Positions 42,101-50,961 of a DNA stretch of 64,000 nucleotides are shown here, piece after piece. Under the pieces are notes generated by a model. The model had not been told where the DNA came from. It saw only the letters and a list, made by a program, of their open reading frames with translations, and did no database searches. The number at the start of each line of letters is the position of its first letter. Position 1 is the first letter of the stretch. A program made the position numbers and the translations under genes. This DNA comes from Gimesia chilikensis (GTDB lineage: Bacteria > Planctomycetota > Planctomycetia > Planctomycetales > Planctomycetaceae), in NCBI RefSeq assembly GCF_008329715.1, contig NZ_VTSR01000006.1:372001-436000 (forward strand), in the 5' to 3' direction.

Positions 42101-42488
42101 CGTCTACATTCAGGTCCGTCGCAATTTTCTCTCGCCGATGATGCTCGCATATGATACTCCCAGCCCCTTCAGCACGATGGGCCGTCGCAACGTCTCCAAC
42201 GTTCCCGCTCAGGCTCTGATCATGATGAACGATCCGTTCGTGATTCAACAGGCTCGCCTCTGGGGAGAACACATCGCCGCGAATCCCAAATTAACGACAG
42301 ATCAGGAACGTATCCGCTGGATGTATGAATCGGCCCTGGGGCGTCCGCCAGCGCAGGCCGAGTTACAGGCCGCGGAGCAGTTCCTGCAGGCTCAGAGAAC
42401 GACAAACCCGGCAGCACAACCCGCAGAAACCTGGGGCGAGCTGGGGCATGTCATCTTTAATCTCAAAGAATTTATCTACGTCTTCTAA
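39141..42488 (+). CDS. PSCyt1-DUF1549-DUF1553 (PSD1) cytochrome
   Basis: A 1,115-residue exported protein with a Sec signal peptide (1-24). The PSCyt1 domain has the heme c motif C57-Y-A-C60-H61 followed by GGLRLDSR. The DUF1549 domain (~185-400) has [44 protein letters not shown] and a second motif, C368-A-R-C371-H372. DUF1553 (~810-1090) has [51 protein letters not shown] and [12 protein letters not shown]. This is the planctomycete multi-domain cytochrome family, whose electron partner and substrate are unknown. It is followed after 19 bases by a DUF1501 gene, its usual companion. AGGAACT lies 11 bases before the ATG. Confidence 0.9.
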   Translation: [1115 protein letters not shown]

Positions 42489-42507
42489 TATCAGGAAAGT
42501 CGGCAGC

Positions 42508-43917
42508 ATGCATTGTGGCCAATTTCGATACCAGTTCACTCGCCGTCAAATGCTCCAGCAGTGTGCGAACGGCTTCGGCGCCGCCGCCCTGACGGCCCTG
42601 CTGCAGGACCGCGCGTTCTCCGGAGTGACAGCGGAGAGAACCCACTTTCCAGCCACAGCGAAAAACGTCATCTTCCTCTACATGGATGGCGGACCTTCGC
42701 AGGTCGACACCTTCGACCCCAAACCAATGCTCTCCAAATACAATGGCAAAAGTCCGGGCGATTTTTTCAAAGTCGAAGACACCCAGTTCGACAACGTCGG
42801 TAAAGTGCTCGAAAGCCCCTGGAAATTTAAACCCTACGGCGAAAGCGGGATTCCCGTCAGTGATCTGTTCCCCCAGGTCGGTTCCTGTATCGATGATATC
42901 GCTGTCATTCGCTCAGTTGTCTCGAACTTTCCCGAACATACCTTTGCCAATTACTTCCTGCATACCGGCAGCGGTCTGCAGGGACGACCCAGCATGGGTG
43001 CCTGGGTCAACTATGGTCTGGGCAGTGAATGCCAGAACCTGCCCGGCTTTGTGGTCATCAACGGTGGACTGATTCCTCCCGGCGGTCTCGACTGCTTCAA
43101 CAGCGGTTTTCTCCCCGCCAGCTTCCAGGGCTCGGTCTTCAAGCCGGGAGGCAGCGGTATTGCCAACGTGGAACGCCAGGAAAAGACCAGCCGTACCCAG
43201 GTGGAAAAACTCAAACTGATGCAGCAGCTGGACCGGTTCAAACAACAGGAGACCGGCAGGCACGACGAAATTGACTCCGCGATCTCCAATTATGAACTCG
43301 CCTATAAAATGCAGATGGCAATTCCCGATCTGATGTCGTTCAAAAGCGAAAGCAAGCCAACGCTCGATCTCTACGGATTCAGTGAGGAATATGAGCCCAC
43401 ACGCACTTTCGCAGCCGAGTGTCTGCTCGCACGCCGGCTGGTCGAGCGAGGCGTGCGGTTTGTCGAACTGACCTGTCCCAACGTCAAGGGCGACCGCTGG
43501 GATCAGCACAGCAATCTGAAACTCCATCACGCCAACAATGCCCGGGCGGTCGACCAGCCCATCGCGGGGCTGCTCAAAGATCTCAAACAGCGCGGGCTGC
43601 TCGATTCCACGCTGGTCATCTGGGGAGGCGAATTCGGCCGAACCCCCTTCGCCCAGGGAACCAACGGTCGCGATCACAATCCATTCGGTTTCACCATGTG
43701 GATGGCCGGCGGCGGTGTTAAAGGGGGCACCACTTACGGGACGACCGATGAATGGGGCTATAAAGTTGTCGAGAATCGCGTTGAAATCCACGACATTCAT
43801 GCCACGATGCTACACCTGCTGGGACTGGATCATACCAGATCCACGTTCCGCTTTGGTGGACGGGATATGCGTCTGACCGACGTCCATGGACACGTCGTGC
43901 ACGATGTCATTGCCTGA
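42508..43917 (+). CDS. DUF1501 domain protein, Tat-exported
   Basis: About 469 residues from the ATG at 42508, preceded by AGGAAAG; a longer reading from 42325 would lie inside the PSD1 gene. TRRQMLQQCANGFGAAALTA is a twin-arginine signal. The mature part has LYMDGGPSQVDTFDPKP, PEHTFANYFLHTGSGLQGRP, WGGEFGRTPFAQGTNGRDH and TLHATMLHLLGLDH-type elements. It belongs to the sulfatase-like DUF1501 family but is distinct from the copy at 37579. The 19-base gap from the PSD1 gene and 46-base gap to the PQQ-propeller gene indicate one transcript. The predicted location is the periplasm. Confidence 0.86.
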   Translation: MHCGQFRYQFTRRQMLQQCANGFGAAALTALLQDRAFSGVTAERTHFPATAKNVIFLYMDGGPSQVDTFDPKPMLSKYNGKSPGDFFKVEDTQFDNVGKVLESPWKFKPYGESGIPVSDLFPQVGSCIDDIAVIRSVVSNFPEHTFANYFLHTGSGLQGRPSMGAWVNYGLGSECQNLPGFVVINGGLIPPGGLDCFNSGFLPASFQGSVFKPGGSGIANVERQEKTSRTQVEKLKLMQQLDRFKQQETGRHDEIDSAISNYELAYKMQMAIPDLMSFKSESKPTLDLYGFSEEYEPTRTFAAECLLARRLVERGVRFVELTCPNVKGDRWDQHSNLKLHHANNARAVDQPIAGLLKDLKQRGLLDSTLVIWGGEFGRTPFAQGTNGRDHNPFGFTMWMAGGGVKGGTTYGTTDEWGYKVVENRVEIHDIHATMLHLLGLDHTRSTFRFGGRDMRLTDVHGHVVHDVIA

Positions 43918-43963
43918 GTGAGTTGAAACAATCTAAACCAAATCCGTTTCGCAAGGCACTCCG

Positions 43964-45235
43964 ATGAAACAGTTCCTGCGCCCGTTCTGTTCGACCCTGG
44001 TTCTACTCTGTGTGTCTCTCTCCGTGGCATCTGCCGAGGACTGGCCCGCCTTTCGTGGTCCCCAGGGAAATGGCATCTCTCACGAAACGAAAGTCCCCCT
44101 TAAATGGAGTCAATCCGAGAACATCCTCTGGAAAGTGCCGTTGCCTGCAGCGGGTAACAGCAGCCCCATCGTCTCTAACGGACGCGTATTCATTACCTGT
44201 GCCGAGAATGAAGGTCGCCAGCGGAGCCTTTACTGTTTCGACCGCAAGAACGGCAAGCAGCTCTGGATGCGGACCGTCAACTTTGACAAAGTGAAGCCCA
44301 CCCACAAAACCAATAATTACTGCGGTTCGACTCCCGTCGCGAATGGCAAACGCGTCGTGGCCTGGCACAGCTCAGCCGGACTGTACTGTTACGACTTTGA
44401 CGGCAACGAGGTCTGGCACCGCGACCTGGGTGAGTTTGATCACATGTGGGGCTACGGTGTCTCTCCGGTCTTGCATGAAGGAAAAGTCATACTGCATTGC
44501 GGTCCCGGGAAGCGGGTCTTCATGACCGCCATCGATCTGGAGAGTGGCAAAACGATTTGGGAAACCGATGAACCCGTCGAAAATAACGGCGAGCGAAATA
44601 ACGATCGCAAATACATGGGTTCCTGGAGTACTCCCGTGATTGCCCGCATCAACGATCGCAGTCTGGTCATCTGCAGCATGTCCCTCCGCGTGAACGCCTA
44701 TGATCCCGAAACGGGTGACATCGTCTGGAGTTGTTCCGGACTCCGGGGACAGAAAGGGGACCTATGCTACACCTCTCCCGTGCTGGCAGATCAGATCTGC
44801 GTCGCCATGGGTGGCTTCAACGGCCCCGCGATCGGCTTTCGCATGCAGGGGACGGGTGACATTACTGAGTCCGCTCGACTCTGGCGTAAGGAACCGAATC
44901 CGCAACGCATCTCCACCGGCGTGTTTACTGCAGCCCATTTCTTCATGGCCAACGCCGGACCGAATATTGTGCAATGCATCAATCCGCAATCCGGCGAGAT
45001 CGTCTGGCAGGAACGTTCCGGTGGTGCCGCCTGCTGGGGATCTTTGATCCTGGCTGACGGCCACCTGTTCGTTACCGACCAACAGGGAACAACGCATGTC
45101 TTCAAGCCGAATGCGGAACGCTTTGAAACGGTCGCTCAGAACAAACTGGGCGAACGTAGTAATTCCACACCCGCGTTCTCAGATGGGCAGATCTTCATCC
45201 GTACGTTCCAGCATCTGTACTGTATCGGCAACTGA
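43964..45235 (+). CDS. Exported PQQ/BamB-like beta-propeller protein
   Basis: A 423-residue protein with a Sec signal peptide (FCSTLVLLCVSLSVASAEDW). The mature chain is a run of propeller blades: WPAFRGPQGNGIS, GRVFITCAENEGRQRSLYCFDRK, PVANGKRVVAWHSSAGLYCYDF, GTTHVFKPNAERFE and IFIRTFQHLYCIGN at the C-terminus. The RGP...G opening and GRQRSLYC blades match the PQQ-like/BamB-like repeat family of planctomycetes. It may bind a cofactor or act as a scaffold; no PQQ-ligating set is identified, so enzyme function is unproven. It is last in the PSD1-DUF1501 transcript and converges with murB. Confidence 0.8.
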   Translation: MKQFLRPFCSTLVLLCVSLSVASAEDWPAFRGPQGNGISHETKVPLKWSQSENILWKVPLPAAGNSSPIVSNGRVFITCAENEGRQRSLYCFDRKNGKQLWMRTVNFDKVKPTHKTNNYCGSTPVANGKRVVAWHSSAGLYCYDFDGNEVWHRDLGEFDHMWGYGVSPVLHEGKVILHCGPGKRVFMTAIDLESGKTIWETDEPVENNGERNNDRKYMGSWSTPVIARINDRSLVICSMSLRVNAYDPETGDIVWSCSGLRGQKGDLCYTSPVLADQICVAMGGFNGPAIGFRMQGTGDITESARLWRKEPNPQRISTGVFTAAHFFMANAGPNIVQCINPQSGEIVWQERSGGAACWGSLILADGHLFVTDQQGTTHVFKPNAERFETVAQNKLGERSNSTPAFSDGQIFIRTFQHLYCIGN

Positions 45236-45254
45236 AGCAGCAACGAGCGGCTGA

Positions 45255-46133
45255 TTACCAGAGCTCGATTTCCAGTTCGAGATCGACGCCGAACTTTTCA
45301 GAGACGGTATTCTGCGCGAGGTTGATCAGATCAAGCACATTCTCCGTCGTCGCACTTTCATCATTGATGATAAAGTTCGCGTGACGGTCGCTGATTTCGG
45401 CTCCCCCGATGCGGGTCCCTTTGAGGCCCGCCTGCTCAATCAGAGCCCCGGCGTGCATCCCGCGCGGATTTTTGAAGATACAGCCCGCAGACTGGTGTGT
45501 GAGAGGCTGGTTGGCCTTCTTCATGATCCAGTTCTTTTTCATGCGTTCAGTCAGCTCATCTGCATCAGCCTGCTGCAACTCGAAGGTCGCCTCCAGAATC
45601 GCCAGCTCATTGATGCTGCTTTCCCGGTAGCTGAAGCTGAGTTCATCTGCGGTCCGCACGAACTTTTCACCCCGGGCGGTCAGCACAGATACGGATTTGG
45701 CGAACTGGCCGATGTCACCGTTGTGCCCGCCGGCATTGCCGTGCAGTGCGCCACCAACCGTACCGGGAATCCCTACCAGCCCTTCCAGGCCGGCCAGTCC
45801 CTCTTTGACGGTCTGTGAGACCAGGTTCGAGAGCAGTGCCCCCGCTCCTGCGGTGACGGTTGTCCCCTCGATGCTGATCTGGGCGAATTCCTGATCATGA
45901 ATGCGGATCACGGCACCTTGCACGCCGGAATCCTTGATCAGAATATTGGATCCGCCCCCAAAGACGCGTACAGGAATTTCATTTTCTGCACAGCATTTGA
46001 CGACCGCCTGCAGTTCATCTGCGTTCCGTGGCTCCAGAAAGAACTGGGCCGGACCGCCGATTTTGAACCACGAGTATTTCGCCAGGGGTTCGGAATGTTT
46101 AAGAATGTCTTTGAAGTCTTCGATTGAACTCAT
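45255..46133 (-). CDS. murB: UDP-N-acetylmuramate dehydrogenase
   Basis: A 292-residue flavoprotein catalysing NADPH reduction of UDP-GlcNAc-enolpyruvate to UDP-MurNAc in the cytoplasm. FAD-binding elements are intact: FKIGGPAQFFLEP, GGGSNILIKDSG, and GIPGTVGGALHGNAG. SYRESSI supplies the substrate Arg, and SAGCIFKNPRGMHAG carries Cys at the catalytic Ser/Cys position. GGAEISDRHANFIIN is the conserved C-terminal element. The start at 46133 overlaps the end of murC by 35 bases on the same strand, so the two are translationally linked. The next in-frame Met is far inside the domain, supporting this start. The length is normal for type II MurB. Confidence 0.96.
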   Translation of the reverse strand: MSSIEDFKDILKHSEPLAKYSWFKIGGPAQFFLEPRNADELQAVVKCCAENEIPVRVFGGGSNILIKDSGVQGAVIRIHDQEFAQISIEGTTVTAGAGALLSNLVSQTVKEGLAGLEGLVGIPGTVGGALHGNAGGHNGDIGQFAKSVSVLTARGEKFVRTADELSFSYRESSINELAILEATFELQQADADELTERMKKNWIMKKANQPLTHQSAGCIFKNPRGMHAGALIEQAGLKGTRIGGAEISDRHANFIINDESATTENVLDLINLAQNTVSEKFGVDLELEIELW

Positions 46134-47550
46134 GATGGATCCGATTTATTTCGCCAGCACCCATAGTTATGATGATATCACCAGATTGAGCCTCAGTCTC
46201 TAAAGTTGAGACGATCTGGTCAAGGGAACTGCCGAATCTGACCGCAGCATTATGCAGAAGAATTCGCTGAACAAGCTCTTTGGACGTATCAACGGGTTCC
46301 GTTCCCAGCTTTTCCCGGGCTGCATACACCGGTGCAATCAGTACTTCGTCCGCCAGTCGAAAACTGCGGGAGTAAGAATCCATCATGGCCTGCGTCCGCG
46401 AGACCTGATGCGGTTCATAAACACACCAGACCTTGCGATCCGGATATTCCTGTCTCAAGAGGTTGAGGGTGGCCTGAATCGCCGTTGGATGGTGTGCATA
46501 ATCGTCGATCAGTGTGATGCCCTTATAAGAGCCTCGATGCTCGTAGCGACGACGAATCCCTGGAAACTGGTAGATTCCTTCGCGAATGTCTTCAGCAGGG
46601 ACTCCCGCCGAGTGACAGAGAATTGCGGCGACCATCGCGTTACTCACATTATGGCGGCCCCGTTTCTGCAGGGAAATCTCGGAAAAGTACTCACCCTGGT
46701 AGAACAGTCGGAAACGCTGACCGTAGGTAGTCTGCTTGATGTCTGTGGCCCACCAGTCTGCTTCCTCTTCCAGCGAAAACGTTGCGATTTTTGCCAGACA
46801 GGCTGTGCGAATTTCCACGGCGCCGCGACAGGCAGCCGGCATAATCAATGTTCCGTCAGCCGGAATCCGGGCTACGAACTCGGCATACGCGGAGGTCATA
46901 TCATCCTGATTCTTAAAGTAATCGAAATGATCGGGCTCAATGTTGGTAATGGCCGCGTAATAGGGGTAGAGATTCAGAAAACTCCGCTGGTATTCACAGC
47001 TTTCCGCTACAAATAAAGGACCTTCTCCTGCCCAGCCATTCAGGTTCTGGTTACAGAGTTCGGCTCCAATTACGGCCGAAGGGGAAACGCCGGCATTCTC
47101 CAGTACAAATGCGGTCAGTGCTGTGGTGGTGCTTTTGCCGTGGGTTCCTGCGATACAGACGCCCTGCTTCTGCCGCATCAGGTTGCCCAGCATCTGTGTG
47201 TAGGAGAGCTGGGGAATTCCCATTCGCTGTGCGAAGCGTCGTTCGGGGTTTGCCAGTCCAATCGCCGGGCTGTAGATCAGCACGTTGGTCCCTTCCGGAA
47301 CGAAACGTTTGTCGTGGCCCTGATGAACCCGGTAGCCGCCTGCCTGTAAGGCCTGATCCGTCGGCAGCGCAGGACTCAAGTCTGAGCCGGTCACGCGGCA
47401 ACCGGCGCTGGCCAGGTATTCCGCGAGTGCTTTCATCCCGGATCCACAAATGCCGACCAGGTGCGCAGAGGCAGGTAATCCGGCAGAGTCGAGCCGAAAA
47501 TCCTGATTCAAGATTCCCTGTTGATGCGTATTCGTTTTTGACAGGATCAT
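46099..47550 (-). CDS. murC: UDP-N-acetylmuramate-L-alanine ligase
   Basis: About 483 residues from the ATG at 47550. AAGG lies five bases before it. The longer reading from 47634 adds a tail not needed for the family. Motifs include GICGSGMKALAEYLAS for the nucleotide-binding fold, GTHGKSTTTALTAFVLENAG for ATP, ESCEYQRSFLNLYP, TNIEPDHFDYF and DDYAHHPTAIQATLN, all typical Mur ligase signatures. It adds L-alanine to UDP-MurNAc in peptidoglycan synthesis in the cytoplasm. It precedes and overlaps murB, so the two early steps are made from one message. No other dcw-cluster genes are in the window. Confidence 0.96.
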   Translation of the reverse strand: MILSKTNTHQQGILNQDFRLDSAGLPASAHLVGICGSGMKALAEYLASAGCRVTGSDLSPALPTDQALQAGGYRVHQGHDKRFVPEGTNVLIYSPAIGLANPERRFAQRMGIPQLSYTQMLGNLMRQKQGVCIAGTHGKSTTTALTAFVLENAGVSPSAVIGAELCNQNLNGWAGEGPLFVAESCEYQRSFLNLYPYYAAITNIEPDHFDYFKNQDDMTSAYAEFVARIPADGTLIMPAACRGAVEIRTACLAKIATFSLEEEADWWATDIKQTTYGQRFRLFYQGEYFSEISLQKRGRHNVSNAMVAAILCHSAGVPAEDIREGIYQFPGIRRRYEHRGSYKGITLIDDYAHHPTAIQATLNLLRQEYPDRKVWCVYEPHQVSRTQAMMDSYSRSFRLADEVLIAPVYAAREKLGTEPVDTSKELVQRILLHNAAVRFGSSLDQIVSTLETEAQSGDIIITMGAGEINRIHHEFNRRLQRHS

Positions 47551-47974
47551 AGTCGCCTTAATGTCTATCTGAGGCCCCGACAGGTTATTCCCGCTGGCAT
47601 CAGTACCGGCGGGTCTTGATTTCGGTAGAATCACTCCGAAATCCCACGACTCTCTCTATCGGGAATCACTGCGTGCGGAATCCATTGGTTATGACATTTG
47701 TTTCGACTGGATAAACATTATCGAATAACAGGATCCTGTTGCATCAAGCCGGTCATCTGGAGAATCTTGATAAGATAGACAGCTATAGCTGGGTTTTTCT
47801 GAAATCCGTTTCATTTCCCTGATTTCTGCACAATTTTTCCAGGATCTTATAATTCTTTACCGGCTGCGATACAATGCATTATGCCTCGAAATGGATTCTG
47901 CCTGAAGAGCAATTTCCTGGTCCGCAGTCTCGACGGTCTGCTGTTCAACAGAATATCCCTGAAAGGAGTTACCA
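47551..47974. other. Divergent intergenic region
   Basis: A 424-base gap between murC and the small helical-protein gene. A perfect TATAAT lies at 47848-47853 on the plus strand without a good -35. AGCTATAGCT at 47781-47790 is a 10-base palindrome. No gene was seen. Confidence 0.45.
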
Positions 47975-48436
47975 ATGCAGAGCCCCGCTTTCGATCCGCA
48001 ACAGGCCCATCGCCACTTTGCGGCGACCTGTTTCAATAAAACCTGGGATTATCTGGACAAGGCAGATCGCACCGCTGCTGAAAATCTGGCCATGATTTCT
48101 GCCTGTCACGCCTCTCATTGGCACTGGGCGCAATACGAGGAACATACGCCGGAGAACATTTCGATCGCGTACTGGCAGCTGGCTCGGGTCTATGCGGTCA
48201 CCAATCAACCCAGCAATGCGTTCAGCTACGCCATGCTCTGCCTGAAAGTCACGCAGGACAACCATCTTAAGCCTTTTTGCCTGGCCTATGCCTACGAAGC
48301 CCTCGCCCGGGCAGCTTCCGTCGCCAATAAGCCCGAAGAAGTGGAAACATACAAACAACAGGCAAAAAATATTGCGGAAACGGACCTCGAAGGAGATGAA
48401 AAACAGCAATTGCTGGATGATCTGAATACAATATAA
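47975..48436 (+). CDS. Small helical, TPR-like protein of unknown function
   Basis: A 153-residue soluble protein without a signal peptide. Residues ~40-130 are helix pairs with TPR-like spacing: NLAMISACHASHWHWAQY, SIAYWQLARVYAVTNQP, NAFSYAMLCLKVTQ and CLAYAYEALARAASVANKP. It is rich in Trp, His and Tyr near residues 25-65. AAGGAGTTACCA gives a strong ribosome binding site. A short perfect hairpin, ACAAGA/TCTTGT, lies just after the stop at 48440-48457 with no T-run. It precedes the VWA-protein gene by 72 bases, so co-transcription is possible. No named family is recognised. Confidence 0.65.
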   Translation: MQSPAFDPQQAHRHFAATCFNKTWDYLDKADRTAAENLAMISACHASHWHWAQYEEHTPENISIAYWQLARVYAVTNQPSNAFSYAMLCLKVTQDNHLKPFCLAYAYEALARAASVANKPEEVETYKQQAKNIAETDLEGDEKQQLLDDLNTI

Positions 48437-48508
48437 GAGACAAGACCTCTCTCTTGTGAGGATCTCAGCAGACACGTCCTATTGTTTTTCCATTCTTAGA
48501 CAGCACTT

Positions 48509-50917
48509 ATGCAAACGCTGAAACGAGCCTTGGAAGCCTATTTTGATATCCCCGCTGCCGGGCCGGGTCAGGGTTCTGCCTGGAATTTCCACTGGAATAC
48601 TCCCTGGCCAGCCTGGATGCCCAACTGGATCGTGCTGCTGCTGGCTACGGGCATTGTGTTCCTGCTGGTCTACGCCTACCTCAAAGATACAGCCCACCTC
48701 GATCTGAAAAAGAAAAGCCTGCTGATCGGCATTCGACTGATCGTGTTCCTGATTGTCGTCTTGTTCCTCACCCGCTTTACGCTGACGATTCATCGCACGG
48801 GTCTGCCTTTCGTGGCACTGTTGATCGATGATTCCGCCAGCATGGGACTCGAAGACAATTACACAGGCACGCCGGAGATGAGCCCCGCCAACCTGAAAGA
48901 GTTTGAAGGCAAACCGCGGCTCTCGCTCGCTCGAGACCTGCTGTTGAAAGACGAGGCCCGCTTCCTCACCGAGCTGCAGAGGAAACATAAACTGCGACTC
49001 TATCACTTTTCCGAAGACTGCCTCCCCCTGGGTGATCCGGATTTTCTCGATCAGACCAACCAGCAGTCCACACAGGAAACACTCAAACAACTGGTTCCCA
49101 CAGGTAAAGAGACGCGGCCTTACCACGCGGTACAGAAAGTCCTCAACGATTTTCGTGGCACCCCACCAACGGCGATCATTGTCCTGAGTGACGGCATCTC
49201 CAGTACGGGAGAGCTGGATCACCTGTCCCGCGCCGCGCCTCTGGCCAAGTCGAAGCTCGTCCCCATCTTTCCGGTCGGCATTGGCAGCGAGCAGCCCGTG
49301 CGTGATCTGCAGTTATACGATCTGCTCGTGGACGATGTGGCCTTCGTGAACGACCCGGTCAATCTGTCTGCGAAAGTCAAAACATTCGGCATCAATTCGG
49401 GGACGCTCTCCCTGGTATTAAAGGATGCCAAGACCGGCAGTCCCCTGGCCACGCGTCAGATTCCGGTCAATTCCCGCAAAGAGTTTCAGAAGATTGAGCT
49501 CACTTTTACTCCCACGACACCGGGGCTGTTTGAATACGAATTCGAAGTCGAGCCAGTCGAAGGGGAAGTCAATCAGAAAAACAATCAGCAGAGCGGCCAG
49601 GTTTCGGTCCTGGATCAGAAAATCCGGGTGCTGCTCGTCGATTCGGTTCCACGTTATGAGTATCGTTACCTGAAACATCTGCTCGAGCGGGATAAGACCA
49701 TCGAGCTCCGTAGCATCCTGCAGGAATCGGACCTGGAATACTCGTCGGAAGACTCCACGGCACTCGATTACTTCCCGGTTAAAAAAGAAGACCTCTACCA
49801 GTATGATGTTGTGATTTTGGGAGATGCCGATCCGGCTTACTTCAGCCAGGCCGTCTTCGAAAACCTCGATCAGTTCGTCAGAGAAAAAGGGGGCGGACTG
49901 ATCGTCGTAGCCGGCCCCCGGTTTTCCCCGCAGGCCTACTTCAACACCCCCTTGCAGGGTCTGCTGCCGGTCGAGATATCCAAGGCCGCTCCCAATGCAG
50001 AATACGCCCCTGTGATCGAAGGTTTTCAGCCAGAGCTGACCACCGAAGGGCAGTTCAGCACATCCATCTTCCGCTTTGCCGACAGTGCTGAAGAGAGCCA
50101 GCGAATCTGGAACAGGCTTCCGGAACTCTATTGGTTCTTTACCGCTGACGACGTCAAACCCGGTGCAACGGTCTTCGCCATCCATCCCACCCAGAAGGGC
50201 AAGGACGGAAAGCCGATCCCCATTATCTCAACACAGCGAGTGGGAGCCGGTAAGGTGATTTTCAACGCCACCGACGATCTCTGGCGGTGGCGGGACCTGG
50301 TAGGTGACTTATACTATTCCCGCTACTGGGTTCAGGCCATTCGCTACCTGAGTCGTTCCAAACTGCTCAACCAGGAACAGGCCATCGAACTCACACTGGA
50401 TCGCAAAACATACCAGCAGGGAGATACCGTCCAGTTTCGCGTCAAGTTTCTCGATGAACGACTGATCCCGGGCGACTCCGAACCGGTCACGGTCATGCTC
50501 GAGCGCAAAGGGGAAGCGTCGCGGCCCGTACAGCTGACACCCCGGGAAACTGCCCCTAATATTTTCGAGGGCAGTTATTCGAACATCCCGGAGGGTGCCT
50601 ATCACACCTGGGTCGCACATCCCATCCTGGAAGGGACGCCCCCCTCAGACGATTTTCGAGTTGAAATATCCCAGCAGGAGCTGCTGAACCGGGATATGGA
50701 TCGCAGCGATCTGCAGAAAACAGCCCGCGAAACCCGCGGAAAGTATTTTCATATCCTGGACGCGGAACAACTGCCGGAAGCGGTTCCCGCCGGACATCCG
50801 ATTCCGCTGGAAAATGAAGAACCAATCCCGCTCTGGAATCGCTGGGAATTTCTGATTCTCTTCACTTTACTGATCTCGGTAGAATGGCTCTTAAGAAAAC
50901 GTTTTCGACTGGTATAA
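48509..50917 (+). CDS. VWA-domain membrane protein
   Basis: An 802-residue integral membrane protein. Two N-terminal TM segments (~38-58, WIVLLLATGIVFLLVYAYL, and ~70-92, LIGIRLIVFLIVVLFLTRF) are followed by a von Willebrand A domain with MIDAS residues D107-x-S109-x-S111 and IIVLSDGISSTGE. A glutamine-amidotransferase-like region (~370-500, QIRVLLVDSVPRYEYRYL ... YDVVILGDADPAYF) and a beta-rich region follow. A C-terminal TM (WEFLILFTLLISVEWLL) anchors the end. The architecture is that of BatA/uncharacterised planctomycete membrane proteins that work with MoxR ATPases, but no MoxR gene is present here. It is the first of a three-gene operon. Confidence 0.82.
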   Translation: MQTLKRALEAYFDIPAAGPGQGSAWNFHWNTPWPAWMPNWIVLLLATGIVFLLVYAYLKDTAHLDLKKKSLLIGIRLIVFLIVVLFLTRFTLTIHRTGLPFVALLIDDSASMGLEDNYTGTPEMSPANLKEFEGKPRLSLARDLLLKDEARFLTELQRKHKLRLYHFSEDCLPLGDPDFLDQTNQQSTQETLKQLVPTGKETRPYHAVQKVLNDFRGTPPTAIIVLSDGISSTGELDHLSRAAPLAKSKLVPIFPVGIGSEQPVRDLQLYDLLVDDVAFVNDPVNLSAKVKTFGINSGTLSLVLKDAKTGSPLATRQIPVNSRKEFQKIELTFTPTTPGLFEYEFEVEPVEGEVNQKNNQQSGQVSVLDQKIRVLLVDSVPRYEYRYLKHLLERDKTIELRSILQESDLEYSSEDSTALDYFPVKKEDLYQYDVVILGDADPAYFSQAVFENLDQFVREKGGGLIVVAGPRFSPQAYFNTPLQGLLPVEISKAAPNAEYAPVIEGFQPELTTEGQFSTSIFRFADSAEESQRIWNRLPELYWFFTADDVKPGATVFAIHPTQKGKDGKPIPIISTQRVGAGKVIFNATDDLWRWRDLVGDLYYSRYWVQAIRYLSRSKLLNQEQAIELTLDRKTYQQGDTVQFRVKFLDERLIPGDSEPVTVMLERKGEASRPVQLTPRETAPNIFEGSYSNIPEGAYHTWVAHPILEGTPPSDDFRVEISQQELLNRDMDRSDLQKTARETRGKYFHILDAEQLPEAVPAGHPIPLENEEPIPLWNRWEFLILFTLLISVEWLLRKRFRLV

Positions 50918-50961
50918 TAATCTTTTAGCGTTCTGTCTCCTGATTGGCTGAATCCATAAAC

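Noticed and set aside
42325-42507. An N-terminal extension of the second DUF1501 protein
   Set aside because: It lies inside the PSD1 gene; the ATG at 42508 has a ribosome binding site and directly precedes the Tat signal.
48440-48457. ACAAGA/TCTTGT hairpin as a terminator
   Set aside because: Six-base stem without a T-run; noted only as a possible RNA hairpin.
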